In this document: positions 46,553 through 55,232 of the stretch, piece after piece
Numbering within the stretch: the first letter of the stretch is position 1
How the letters are laid out: every line of letters starts with the position of its first letter
Assembly: GCF_009873495.1 (NCBI RefSeq)
Contig: NZ_CP046703.1
Coordinates: 4,072,501-4,136,500, forward strand
Length of the DNA stretch: 64,000 bases
Source: Nostoc sp. ATCC 53789
GTDB taxonomy: Bacteria; Cyanobacteriota; Cyanobacteriia; Cyanobacteriales; Nostocaceae
Reading direction: 5' to 3'
The notes under the pieces: generated by a model
Databases searched by the model: none
What the model was told of the DNA's origin: nothing
What the model saw: the letters and a program-made list of their open reading frames with translations, nothing else
Position numbers and translations under genes: made by a program

Positions 46553-47338
46553 ATGCGGTTAAAAATTTCACAATTTTTGCTTTCTTTTGTGCTTATCAGT
46601 GCTGTGATGCTTGGAGGATGTTCAACACAGCAGGTAGCTTCTAATACCTCTTCTCCAACCTCGACAGCTACCTCGACTACCCAGACGACTACTGAAGCAA
46701 CATCTGTATCTCAAACTAGTAGTGAGAGTATTCCTGGAATCGCAGGTTTACCACGTCTTGAAGGTAAGGCGACTGTGGTAATGACGGTTAAAGGTTCGCC
46801 CATTACTATCGAAGTAGACGGCACTAATGCCCCCATTACAGCTGGTAACTTCGTAGATTTAGTTCAAAAGGGCGTTTACGATGGTTTAGCTTTCCATCGA
46901 GTTGTACGCGAACCCCAACCGTTTGTAGTTCAAGGGGGCGATCCCCAAAGCAAAGACCCGAAAGTTCCAGCAGATCAGCTGGGAACCGGTAGCTATATTG
47001 ACCCAAAAACGGGAAATGCTCGCTATATACCTTTAGAAGTTAAACCGAAAGGTTCGGATACTCCGCTTTATAACAAACCATTTGATGCTACTGCTCAACC
47101 CGTCGTATTGCCCCATAAACAGGGTGCAGTAGCGATGGCGCGATCGCAAGCACCAGATTCGGCTTCTGCTCAGTTTTACTTTGCTTTGGCGGATCTAGCC
47201 TTCTTGGATGGTAACTACGCCGTGTTTGGCAATGTCACTCAAGGCTTGGATGTAGTGAACAAAATTCAGCAAGGCGATCGCATTGATTCTGCTAAAGTCA
47301 CCCAAGGGGCTGAAAATCTGAAAATAACAGGGCAGTAG
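46553..47338 (+). CDS. Cyclophilin-type peptidyl-prolyl isomerase, lipoprotein
   Basis: 261 residues. A signal sequence ends in the lipobox LGGC (Cys at about 23), followed by a Ser/Thr-rich linker (about 25-60) and a cyclophilin domain: [20 protein letters not shown], then [21 protein letters not shown] and [14 protein letters not shown]. The domain isomerises proline peptide bonds; the lipid anchor places it outside the cytoplasmic membrane, in the periplasm or thylakoid lumen. The large active-site changes of lumenal regulatory cyclophilins are not obvious. The next gene starts 65 bp downstream on the same strand. Confidence 0.92.
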   Translation: MRLKISQFLLSFVLISAVMLGGCSTQQVASNTSSPTSTATSTTQTTTEATSVSQTSSESIPGIAGLPRLEGKATVVMTVKGSPITIEVDGTNAPITAGNFVDLVQKGVYDGLAFHRVVREPQPFVVQGGDPQSKDPKVPADQLGTGSYIDPKTGNARYIPLEVKPKGSDTPLYNKPFDATAQPVVLPHKQGAVAMARSQAPDSASAQFYFALADLAFLDGNYAVFGNVTQGLDVVNKIQQGDRIDSAKVTQGAENLKITGQ

Positions 47339-47403
47339 GAGGAAGAGAGCAGGGGGAGAATAACTACTAACTCCTAACTTTTAACTCCTAACTCCTAAAT
47401 TTA

Positions 47404-48552
47404 GTGAAAGTTCTTGTCACTGGTATTGGCCTAGTTTCCGCCTTGGGTGGAAGTTTAGAGGATAGTTGGAAAAATCTGATAGCAGGTAAATCTGGAATTA
47501 GGTTACATCAGCCATTTCCAGAAATAAAACCACTTCCTCTAGGTTTGATTGCTCAACAACCATCTGAGTTGACAATGTTAACTCAAATGGTTGTTACTTC
47601 TGCTTTGCGAGATGCTGGGTTAGTTCCACCTTTAGCTGATTGTGCTGTCGTCATTGGATCGAGTCGCTCTTATCAAGCATCTTGGGAGATGTTGGCGCGG
47701 CAAATGTATAAAGATGCGGAAAATTCATCCGTTTCAGATTTTGGAAATTGGTTAGAGATATTACCTCATATCAATGCGATCGCAGCTGCAAGACAAATCG
47801 GTGCAACAGGTATGGTTTTGGCACCGATGGCAGCTTGTGCAACTGGAATTTGGTCTATCGCCCAAGCAGCTTTGCTTATCCAAACTGGGCAATGCCAACA
47901 GGCGATCGCAGGTGCAGTGGAAGCACCGATTACACCCCTAACTTTAGCTGGATTTCAGCAGATGGGTGCTTTGGCAAAAACTGGGGCTTATCCCTTTGAT
48001 TTGCAGCGAGAAGGCTTAGTTTTGGGCGAAGGCGCAGCCGTGTTTGTCTTAGAGTCCGCAGAGTTGGCAAAACAGCGACAAGCAAGAGTGTATGGTGAAA
48101 TTCTCGGTTTCGGCTTAACTAACGACGCATATCATAGTAATTCACCGGAACCAGAAGGGAAAAGTGCGATCGCAGCTATCAAACAATGTCTAGAACGTAG
48201 TTGTCTATCACCAAGCGATATTGATTACATTCATGCTCATGGCACAGCAACTCAGCTAAATGACCAGATGGAGAGTATGGTAATCCAGCGCTTGTTTCCC
48301 CAAGGCGTGGCAGTTAGTTCTACCAAGGGAAGCACGGGTCATACATTAGGAGCATCAGGAGCATTAGGCGTAGCTTTTTCTCTCATGGCATTAAAGCATC
48401 AAATATTACCGCCTTGTGTAGGATTGCAGCAGCCAGAATTTGATTTAGAAATCGTTACAGCAACACGTCTAAGTAAAGTTAGGCAGGTCTTATGTTTGAG
48501 TTTTGGCTTTGGTGGACAGAATGTAGCGATCGCGTTAGCTAAGTCCCCATAG
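47404..48552 (+). CDS. Beta-ketoacyl-ACP synthase-like condensing enzyme
   Basis: 382 residues from a GTG (MKVLVTGIGLVSALGG). The Cys-His-His triad can be read: C145 in MAACATGIWS, His in IHAHGTATQLND and His in GSTGHTLGASG. It is somewhat shorter than FabF. The synthase joins malonyl-ACP to a growing acyl chain in fatty acid or polyketide synthesis. No acyl carrier protein or other fab gene is nearby, so it is an extra, stand-alone condensing enzyme with an unknown product. It could be cotranscribed with the cyclophilin gene. Confidence 0.85.
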   Translation: MKVLVTGIGLVSALGGSLEDSWKNLIAGKSGIRLHQPFPEIKPLPLGLIAQQPSELTMLTQMVVTSALRDAGLVPPLADCAVVIGSSRSYQASWEMLARQMYKDAENSSVSDFGNWLEILPHINAIAAARQIGATGMVLAPMAACATGIWSIAQAALLIQTGQCQQAIAGAVEAPITPLTLAGFQQMGALAKTGAYPFDLQREGLVLGEGAAVFVLESAELAKQRQARVYGEILGFGLTNDAYHSNSPEPEGKSAIAAIKQCLERSCLSPSDIDYIHAHGTATQLNDQMESMVIQRLFPQGVAVSSTKGSTGHTLGASGALGVAFSLMALKHQILPPCVGLQQPEFDLEIVTATRLSKVRQVLCLSFGFGGQNVAIALAKSP

Positions 48553-48589
48553 TACTTTGTACCTACAGCACAATATAAAATAAAAAACT

Positions 48590-48603
48590 GTAACAAAAAC
48601 TAC
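48590..48603. promoter_or_regulatory. Possible NtcA site upstream of gdhA
   Basis: GTA-N8-TAC lies 88 bp before the gdhA start, with a -10-like TAAGCT at 48632. The spacing between box and -10 is ~28 bases, a few more than in classical NtcA-activated promoters, and a match this short can occur by chance. Confidence 0.35.
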
Positions 48604-48690
48604 AAAATTCCTATTTTTCTCAAAAAAAGGATAAGCTAGTTACAGAATGATATCCGGTTCGTAAAGATACCGTGATTAGGAGAAAATTTT

Positions 48691-49980
48691 ATGATTTCAA
48701 AATCACTACTACCGCTAGAACCTGCTTCTCCAGCGCATATATGCCCATTTGACCAAGCCTGTAGTTACTTAGAAGCGGCAGCTAAAGAATTAAATTTAAA
48801 TCAAGGTTTGCTGGAAATTCTCAGCCACCCGCGTAAGGTTGTCACAGTTTCCATTCCCGTGAAACTAGATGACGGGGAAATACAGGTTCTCGCTGGACAC
48901 CGGGTACAGCACTGCGATGTCTTAGGTCCCTACAAAGGTGGAATTCGTTATCATCCGGCTGTGACATTGCGCGAAGTATCGGCTTTGGCAATGCTGATGA
49001 CCTGGAAATGTGCATTGTTGGGTATTCCTTATGGTGGTGGTAAGGGTGGCATTGCCATAGATCCAAAACGCTACAGTGTTGGCGAATTAGAGCGAATCAG
49101 CCGCCGTTATATCAGCGAGTTAATTAAAGATATTGGGCCTTCTGTAGATATTCCTGCGCCAGATATGGGGACTTCAGCCCGTGAGATGGCTTGGATGATG
49201 GATACTTACTCTGTGAATGTCGGTAATGCTGTACCAGGGGTTGTGACTGGGAAACCGCTTTCCATTGGTGGTTCATTGGGACGCGAAATGGCAACCGGAC
49301 GTGGCGTGATGATTACTGTGCGTGAGGCGCTGGCAGATCAAGGTAAATCCTTGGCAGGAGTGCGAGTAGCAATTCAGGGTTTTGGTAATGTAGGTGGTGC
49401 TGCTGCTGAATTACTATATGAAGCAGGCGCGAAAATTATCGCTGTTTCAACAGGTGCTGGGGGAATATTTTCCGAAGTTGGTCTTGATATTCCCGCGTTG
49501 AAAATCTACGCTGCTGAAAACCGCAAGAGTATTGTAGGTTTCCCGCAATCTATACCAATTAGCAATGCAGATTTATTAGCTTTACCCTGCGATGTCTTAA
49601 TACCAGCAGCTTTAGAAAACCAGATTACAGAGGAAAATGTGAATCAGGTGCAAGCGCAAATTGTCGCAGAAGCAGCTAATGGGCCACTTACTCTTGAGGC
49701 TAGCTTGTCTCTAGAGGAACGGGGTGTGATAGTACTACCAGACATCTTAGCGAATGCCGGCGGTGTGGTAGTTAGCTATTTGGAGTGGGTACAGGGTCTT
49801 TCTTACGTATTTTGGGATGAGGAGCGAGTTAACCGCGAAATGGAGCATTTGATGGTGCAAGCCTACCGCAAGGTGATTCAGCAGTCTAATAAGCGGCAAA
49901 TTTCTTTAAGATTAGCAGCTTACACTTTAGGGGTGGGTAGAGTTTCCCAGGCCCTAAGTGACAGAGGTCTTTATCCTTAA
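48691..49980 (+). CDS. gdhA: Glutamate dehydrogenase (Glu/Leu/Phe/Val family)
   Basis: 429 residues, ATG preceded by AGGAGA. The substrate domain has GGIRYHP and the catalytic Lys region YGGGKGGIAIDP, followed by VDIPAPDMGT. The nucleotide domain has VAIQGFGNVGGAAAELL. It interconverts 2-oxoglutarate plus ammonium and glutamate with NAD(P)H. In cyanobacteria most ammonium enters by glutamine synthetase, so this enzyme is thought to be auxiliary or catabolic. Cofactor preference cannot be read with certainty. Monocistronic, ending before a convergent terminator-like repeat. Confidence 0.93.
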   Translation: MISKSLLPLEPASPAHICPFDQACSYLEAAAKELNLNQGLLEILSHPRKVVTVSIPVKLDDGEIQVLAGHRVQHCDVLGPYKGGIRYHPAVTLREVSALAMLMTWKCALLGIPYGGGKGGIAIDPKRYSVGELERISRRYISELIKDIGPSVDIPAPDMGTSAREMAWMMDTYSVNVGNAVPGVVTGKPLSIGGSLGREMATGRGVMITVREALADQGKSLAGVRVAIQGFGNVGGAAAELLYEAGAKIIAVSTGAGGIFSEVGLDIPALKIYAAENRKSIVGFPQSIPISNADLLALPCDVLIPAALENQITEENVNQVQAQIVAEAANGPLTLEASLSLEERGVIVLPDILANAGGVVVSYLEWVQGLSYVFWDEERVNREMEHLMVQAYRKVIQQSNKRQISLRLAAYTLGVGRVSQALSDRGLYP

Positions 49981-50023
49981 TATTTAGGAAGATACAACAT
50001 TTTGAATTGAATAGACCAGATGT

Positions 50024-50054
50024 GTAGGGGTGCAAGATTATATTGTGCCCCTAC
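50024..50054. terminator. Inverted repeat between convergent genes
   Basis: GTAGGGGTGCAA (50024-50035) and TTGTGCCCCTAC (50043-50054) pair at 10 of 12 positions around a 7-base loop. It lies between gdhA (+) and the oxidoreductase gene (-). It belongs to the common GTAGGGGCACAA repeat type and may act as a bidirectional terminator. Confidence 0.6.
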
Positions 50055-50150
50055 AATTACATGGCGATCGCTGCAATCTTCGATTCAAGATACACATTTA
50101 GGAGCATACAGCTAGCTTTACACTCCTAACTGTGTATCTGTTATTACTTA

Positions 50151-51269
50151 CTACTCACCAGAAGGGGAAGCAGCATGAATTAAATCTGGCTTCTTCTCAG
50201 CAGGAGGAAGTTCAATAGCTTGAGTCGATGTGGGACGTTGATGGCGAGCGCGAGTTTGGATCTGCACAGGTTTACCCATCTCAATTGACTGATAAAGTGC
50301 TTGAATGATCGAAACATCAATCAACCCTTCTGTCCCAGATGGCTCAGGGTCTTTATCTTGGAGAATACAATCAGAGAAGTAGGTAAATTCAGCTGCTAGT
50401 TGGTCATGATCCTCAAAGGTACGCTCTTGAGTTTCACCATTAATTGTCAAATAATGCTTGATTTCTCCCTGCCAAGGATAGGCAGGTTCTACTCGTAAAT
50501 CTCCTTTAGTACCTACAACCTGATAGGTTGAAACATTTGCCCCTCCAAAACTACAGGTAAATGTTGCCAATCGCTCGTTGGAAAAACGCAAAGTAACACT
50601 AGCCATTTCTTCCACTTCGCTGAAACGTTGTTCTCCGTTACTGGCAGCTACAGCAAATACTTCAATTGGTTCATCTTGAAATAGATAACGTACAGCATTA
50701 ATGCAGTAAATGCCGATATCATAGAGCGTGCCACCACCAGTTACATTTCGTAAACGAATATTGCCTTCTTCTACTTGTTGACTAAAAACCGAGTTGAAAA
50801 TACGTGGTTCACCAATTTGCTTCGAGCGGAGAATTTCGACTGCTCGTAAATTGGCTTCTTCTAAATGTAAGCGATAGGCAATCATCAGCTTGACATTATT
50901 ATCATTGGCAGCTTTAATCATTGCCTCACACTCTTCTTCTGTCACTGCCATTGGCTTTTCACACAATACATGAATTGCCTGATTAGCAGCCCGCACAGTG
51001 TAGTCACAATGCAAGTGATTAGGTAATGCAATATAAACTGCATCAACCTCACCGCTTGTGAGACAGTCTTCATACTCCTCGTAAGAGTAAGTATGCTTAA
51101 TGCCATACTTCTTGCTCAGTTTTTCGCTTTTAATGGGGTCATCTGAAACCAGTGCCACTAATTCTGAGTTTTTGGCGTGGATAAAGGAAGGTAAGGCGGC
51201 TTCTTGAGCAAACCAACCTAAACCAACAACAGCATAACGAATTTTGCGCTTACCATTTGTAGCAGTCAT
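50151..51269 (-). CDS. Gfo/Idh/MocA-family oxidoreductase
   Basis: 372 residues. The N-terminal Rossmann fold starts YAVVGLGWFAQEAALPSF; the family's catalytic-lysine motif is CEKPMAVTEEECEAM; the C-terminal α/β domain has RNVTGGGTLYDIGIYCINAVRYLF. The family oxidises sugars and related polyols with NAD(P); the annotated glucose-fructose oxidoreductase-like form fits best. There is no signal peptide. The last ~35 residues are Pro/Ala-rich and probably disordered. The gene is ~100 bp downstream of the hemerythrin gene on the same strand. Confidence 0.9.
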   Translation of the reverse strand: MTATNGKRKIRYAVVGLGWFAQEAALPSFIHAKNSELVALVSDDPIKSEKLSKKYGIKHTYSYEEYEDCLTSGEVDAVYIALPNHLHCDYTVRAANQAIHVLCEKPMAVTEEECEAMIKAANDNNVKLMIAYRLHLEEANLRAVEILRSKQIGEPRIFNSVFSQQVEEGNIRLRNVTGGGTLYDIGIYCINAVRYLFQDEPIEVFAVAASNGEQRFSEVEEMASVTLRFSNERLATFTCSFGGANVSTYQVVGTKGDLRVEPAYPWQGEIKHYLTINGETQERTFEDHDQLAAEFTYFSDCILQDKDPEPSGTEGLIDVSIIQALYQSIEMGKPVQIQTRARHQRPTSTQAIELPPAEKKPDLIHAASPSGE

Positions 51270-51367
51270 TTTTCTCCTCTCTGATAAAGGAATATTTTGC
51301 TTAATGCACCAATTACCTTTGAATTAGGACTAACTGTTTATACAAATACTGAGAAGAAATTAGGTTC

Positions 51368-51856
51368 CTATATTGCTAATGCAGCTTCTACATTTGACAC
51401 CAACTTAGCTTTGGTTTCCTGAAACTTCTGTCCCAATTCAGTTAGCTCTTTATCACTCATACATTCGCGCACAGCATTAAAAATTTCGCTTTCTTCTTCT
51501 TCTGCATGATGCTCAAATGTTTCCTTCAATTCGCTCATTTTTTCTTTAAACTCAGGATCGGTAGGTTTAAGCGCCTTAATCTCTTCTAAAATAACTGCAA
51601 CTTCTTCATGCTCTTCTTCAGCTTCTTCAACATATTGTTCAGTTTCTTCGTATTCTCGCAAAGCTGGGTAGAAAACTAATTCTTCAGCTCTTGCATGTAA
51701 TATCAACGCTACATAGATTTGATTGAATTGTTCAACTAATTTTGCACCCTTAGCTTTTTCTACTTCTTCAAAAAGCTTCTCAACTTGACGATGCTCTGCT
51801 TCAATTAATGCCAAAATGTCTGTTGCTTTTCCTTTATTGGCTTTAGTCTTAGGCAT
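51368..51856 (-). CDS. Hemerythrin HHE-domain protein
   Basis: 162 residues. Two HHE helical hairpins supply the di-iron ligands: IEAEHRQVE, LHARAEELVFYPAL, EEEHEEV and FEHHAEEEESEIF. The start is Lys-rich. Such proteins bind O2, NO or iron and are linked to oxidative-stress protection; which one applies here is not visible. It is cytosolic. Upstream of its ATG (51857-52263) is a 407-bp gap holding a pseudogene fragment. Confidence 0.9.
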   Translation of the reverse strand: MPKTKANKGKATDILALIEAEHRQVEKLFEEVEKAKGAKLVEQFNQIYVALILHARAEELVFYPALREYEETEQYVEEAEEEHEEVAVILEEIKALKPTDPEFKEKMSELKETFEHHAEEEESEIFNAVRECMSDKELTELGQKFQETKAKLVSNVEAALAI

Positions 51857-52033
51857 TTTCTTTTCCCTTCGTAATTATCAATTTTTAGGGCTGAGAATTT
51901 GGAGGTTGATGAATGGGATCTTGTATATTCTCAATAAATTGATAAATTAAAACCTCATTCTTTCAGTAAGCTTTAGTTTAGACTTAAGGAATATTTCCGC
52001 TATTGCACCGTAACTGGAATTCATAACCTCAGC

Positions 52034-52245
52034 ATGATGGATACTGAGTATGTAGCGTTAGCAGCCCAAGAATACGGCTCAATCGTCAACCATACGACCT
52101 GTGAACGTCCCAAAGGTGGCTATGGCAGTAAGATGATGAGTGCGATGCGGGTGAATGGGAAATGTCAGCTTTGCCTAATGGACAAGTGCAAGTCACACTG
52201 AGTTGGCGTTTACCCTCAGTCGATCTGGCTAAATTAAAAAAATAG
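52034..52245 (+). pseudogene. Frameshifted remnant of an unidentified small protein
   Basis: One frame reads from the ATG pair at 52034 (TEYVALAAQEYGSIVNHTTC) and stops early; another frame picks up at ~52160 as EWEMSALPNGQVQVTLSWRL and ends VDLAKLKK at 52245. Joined by a single indel near 52150-52165 they make a coherent ~70-residue C-terminal part. I do not recognise the family. The rest of this gap is plain A/T-rich sequence. Confidence 0.5.
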
Positions 52246-52263
52246 TAGGAGTTCGGCTAGTCT

Positions 52264-52779
52264 ATGGTAAAACCAATAATCCAATCAGCAACTCAAACCT
52301 TATACGACGAAGATTATTATCTGTGGCTGAGGACAACTATAAATCAACTTCGCACTGGACAGTTTTCTTCTGTTGATTTGGAGAATTTGTTAGAAGAGTT
52401 AGAAAGTATTGGTAGAAGGGAGAAGCGAACAATTGAAAGCTTATTAATTAAGCTTCTTCAACATCTACTAAAACTCAAGTGTTGGGATGAAGAACGAGAA
52501 CGTAATCAAGGACATTGGAAAGGAGAAATCAGGACTTTTCGTAGAGAAATTAAAAAAGCTCTGAAAGATAGTCCTAGTATGAAACCTTACATTTTAGAAA
52601 TATTTGATGAATGTTATCAAGATGCAAGAACAGAAGCAAGCGATGCCTACGGCGGTAAACTACGCTCTCAACTTACCATTGACATATTTCCTGCTGTACC
52701 CATTGGCTCTTTAGAACAAATCTTAGATGAAAACTGGTTTCCTGAATATAACCACAATCATTACGGTAAACCCGATTAA
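52264..52779 (+). CDS. DUF29 family protein
   Basis: 171 residues. Family signatures are YDEDYYLWLRTTINQLRTGQF, DLENLLEELESIGRREKR, LLQHLLKLKCW and WKGEIRTFRREIKKAL. DUF29 is a helical cyanobacteria-rich family of unknown function, often found near toxin-antitoxin-like and transposon-derived genes. The start is 18 bp after the pseudogene remnant. It is followed 40 bp downstream by a membrane-protein gene on the same strand. Confidence 0.88.
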   Translation: MVKPIIQSATQTLYDEDYYLWLRTTINQLRTGQFSSVDLENLLEELESIGRREKRTIESLLIKLLQHLLKLKCWDEERERNQGHWKGEIRTFRREIKKALKDSPSMKPYILEIFDECYQDARTEASDAYGGKLRSQLTIDIFPAVPIGSLEQILDENWFPEYNHNHYGKPD

Positions 52780-52819
52780 AATGAATACGCAACTTGGGTT
52801 TCCATAGGAGTATGCAGCC

Positions 52820-53482
52820 GTGCAGCCGGACTTAATAGGCTTGGAAATTAGTAAGGGGGAACTAAGACGTTTGACTGGATTCGATCCAGAAGACGTTTTT
52901 CGACCTTCTGTTCTGCGAGATGGCAAAAAGCGATTAGGGTTTTTTATCAATGAAATGTTGGTGACGCTGGCGCTAACGCCCATAATTGTGGGTTTTGTTT
53001 ATGCGTTTATTATTCTGCCAACTATTGGTTCTTCGATTCGACTAGGAATTCTTTTACTAATTTTAGTGCCAATGCCGATATTAGTGGGGCGATGGCTATG
53101 GCGACAATTGACCTGTCCTGAAGGACTGACAATACTTTTAGACGAAGTTGATAAATATCATGACCTGGTTGTTGCCATCGATATTAATGACCAATTGGCA
53201 GCATCAGGAAACGTAGAAAGCAGCATCCATGACCGAGATAAAGTCACCGCCGCCTTACAACTAATTAGAGAAGATTTAGTCCGCGCTCTGAAAACGGAAC
53301 GAATTTTGCGAGATAATAAAAAATTGCTTGCTAATAACCAAGAGTTATTTGTGAATAATTTAGCCAGTCTGCAAGCTTTACAAGTTAGTAGTCAAGCAGG
53401 CGAATATGCTCAACTGCTAAATCAATCATTGCAAATTGCGATCGATGTGCAAGCAGAAATCAGAAAATTGCACAAAGGCTAA
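52820..53482 (+). CDS. Hypothetical membrane protein
   Basis: 220 residues from a GTG at 52820. Two hydrophobic helices lie at about 45-67 and 72-92; the ~115 residues after them are soluble and helical, with an Asn/Leu-rich coiled-coil-like stretch (ILRDNKKLLANNQELFVNNL). I do not recognise the family; the layout suggests a membrane-attached cytoplasmic coiled coil. Probably cotranscribed with the DUF29 gene. Confidence 0.7.
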   Translation: MQPDLIGLEISKGELRRLTGFDPEDVFRPSVLRDGKKRLGFFINEMLVTLALTPIIVGFVYAFIILPTIGSSIRLGILLLILVPMPILVGRWLWRQLTCPEGLTILLDEVDKYHDLVVAIDINDQLAASGNVESSIHDRDKVTAALQLIREDLVRALKTERILRDNKKLLANNQELFVNNLASLQALQVSSQAGEYAQLLNQSLQIAIDVQAEIRKLHKG

Positions 53483-53499
53483 GTGGATGTTTGTCAACC

Positions 53500-53623
53500 T
53501 TGGGCGACTAGAAGTCGCGGCTACACAGACAAAACCTGCCTCCGCAGGTTATACAACCATTGATTTTGCATTAGTCTACGGAGGTGGACTTTGCTTGTGT
53601 AGTAGCGACTTCTAGTCGCCCAA
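53500..53623. mobile_element. 124-bp palindromic, MITE-like repeat
   Basis: The outer arms 53500-53518 and 53605-53623 are a perfect 19-bp inverted repeat (GGGCGACTAGAAGTCGC core), extended inward for ~15 more bases with a few mismatches. A second hairpin, ACCTGCCTCCGCAGGT, sits inside. It lies between two same-strand genes, 18 bp after the stop of the first, and may also act as a terminator. Confidence 0.7.
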
Positions 53624-53658
53624 TACTTTCCCACAAAACAATCGCCCCGTTGACCTAA

Positions 53659-54981
53659 ATGAGCAACAAACCAAAAATAATTGTCCTAGATGATGACCCT
53701 ACAGGTTCTCAAACAGTCCACAGCTGCTTGCTGCTAATGCACTGGGATGTGGACACTTTACGCAGTGGGTTACAGGACAATTCGCCGATTTTCTTTATAC
53801 TGACTAACACTAGATCGCTAACGCCAGAGTCAGCTACATCTGTCACCAAAGAAGTTTGCCAAAATCTGAAAATTGCTTTAAGTGCTGAGGGAATTGACGA
53901 TTTTTTGATTGTCAGCCGTTCTGATTCTACTTTGCGCGGGCATTATCCTATCGAAACTGATGCGATCGCACAAGAACTCGGCCCTTTTGATGCTCATTTT
54001 CTTGTTCCAGCCTTTTTTGAAGGTGGACGCATCACCCGCGACAGCGTGCATTACTTGATGATTGGCGGTGTCCCCACTCCAGTCCATGAAACCGAATTTG
54101 CCCGTGATTCAGTCTTCAGCTACCATCACAGTTACTTACCCAAGTATGTTGAAGAAAAGACTCAAGGACGAATTAGTGCTGAAGCTGTACAAAGGTTTCT
54201 CCTCGCTGATATTCGCGCTGGTAGTTTAGAACGCTTGTTACAACTGAGTGGTAATCAATGCGCTGTCGTCGATGGTGAAACTCAAGATGATCTCAACCGC
54301 TTTGCAGTAGATATATTAGCAACAGCAAGTCAAGGGAAACGCTTTCTGTTTCGTAGTGGCGCAAGTATTTTAACGGCTTTAGCCGCTTTACCACCCCAAC
54401 CCATTGCAGCCGAAAACATGGCGCAATACGTGCGCCAAGGCAAACCAGGTGCTGTAATTGTTGGTTCCCATGTGAAAAAGACCACTCAGCAGTTAGAGGC
54501 GCTATTGCAAATAGAGGGAACAGTGGGAATTGAAGTAAATGTCGCGCGATTACTTGATGATGCAAATCAATCTGCGGTTCTGCTAACTGAAATCAAAGAA
54601 AGTACACAGGCGGCACACGAAGCGGGTAAAACACCAGTAGTTTATACTAGCCGTCAGGAACTGAGCTTTAAAGATGTCAACACCCGATTGGAGTTTGGGA
54701 CAAAAGTTTCAAGTTTATTGATGGATATTGTGCGGGGTTTACCATCCGATATAGGATTCTTAATCAGCAAGGGTGGCATTACCTCAAACGATGTCTTGAG
54801 TACTGGACTAACCTTAACTTCAGCCCGCTTACTCGGTCAAATTTTAGCTGGTTGTTCAATGGTGTTAACCCCATCCGATCATCCCCAGTTTCCTAATTTG
54901 CCTGTGGTGCTGTTTCCAGGTAACGTTGGTGATGCTGATGCCTTGGGGACAGTTTATCAGAGGTTGACTAAACAATCTTGA
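53659..54981 (+). CDS. DUF1537 four-carbon acid sugar kinase family protein
   Basis: 440 residues. The N-terminal domain has VLDDDPTGSQTVHSCLLL and VSRSDSTLRGHYPIETDAI, and the C-terminal nucleotide-binding domain has GFLISKGGITSNDVLSTGL and LFPGNVGDADAL. These are the hallmarks of the OtnK/DtnK family, kinases of threonate, erythronate and related acids. The usual partner genes (an aldolase, a dehydrogenase) are not adjacent, so the substrate is open. Cytosolic. Confidence 0.9.
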   Translation: MSNKPKIIVLDDDPTGSQTVHSCLLLMHWDVDTLRSGLQDNSPIFFILTNTRSLTPESATSVTKEVCQNLKIALSAEGIDDFLIVSRSDSTLRGHYPIETDAIAQELGPFDAHFLVPAFFEGGRITRDSVHYLMIGGVPTPVHETEFARDSVFSYHHSYLPKYVEEKTQGRISAEAVQRFLLADIRAGSLERLLQLSGNQCAVVDGETQDDLNRFAVDILATASQGKRFLFRSGASILTALAALPPQPIAAENMAQYVRQGKPGAVIVGSHVKKTTQQLEALLQIEGTVGIEVNVARLLDDANQSAVLLTEIKESTQAAHEAGKTPVVYTSRQELSFKDVNTRLEFGTKVSSLLMDIVRGLPSDIGFLISKGGITSNDVLSTGLTLTSARLLGQILAGCSMVLTPSDHPQFPNLPVVLFPGNVGDADALGTVYQRLTKQS

Positions 54982-55012
54982 GTGTTGCGTGAAGATGATG
55001 ATAATTCCAAAC

Positions 55013-55129
55013 TACTCCCTTTCTGCTAGAAGATAATTTTTTACGTAGATGCGGCTAAGGGAGTACCCACAGGGTATCGCAATGAACGCAAAGTGAAGAT
55101 AAAAATAATCTTATGGCGGAAAGGGAGTA
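55013..55129. mobile_element. 117-bp element with ~20-bp inverted ends, upstream of minC
   Basis: The ends 55013-55032 and 55110-55129 match as inverted copies at 17 of 20 positions (TACTCCCTTTC core), with weaker A/T-rich pairing further in. The interior is non-coding and contains AGGGAGTACCCACAGGGTATC. No target duplication is evident. It occupies about half of the gap before minC. Confidence 0.55.
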
Positions 55130-55232
55130 ATCTATGCTCCGAACTTTCTGGTCTGATCATGTTGTTAGATTTTCCAACTGATCTAATATTGGTAATGATT
55201 CGGAGTGTCCCTTGTCTTTTGGCTAGTACTGC

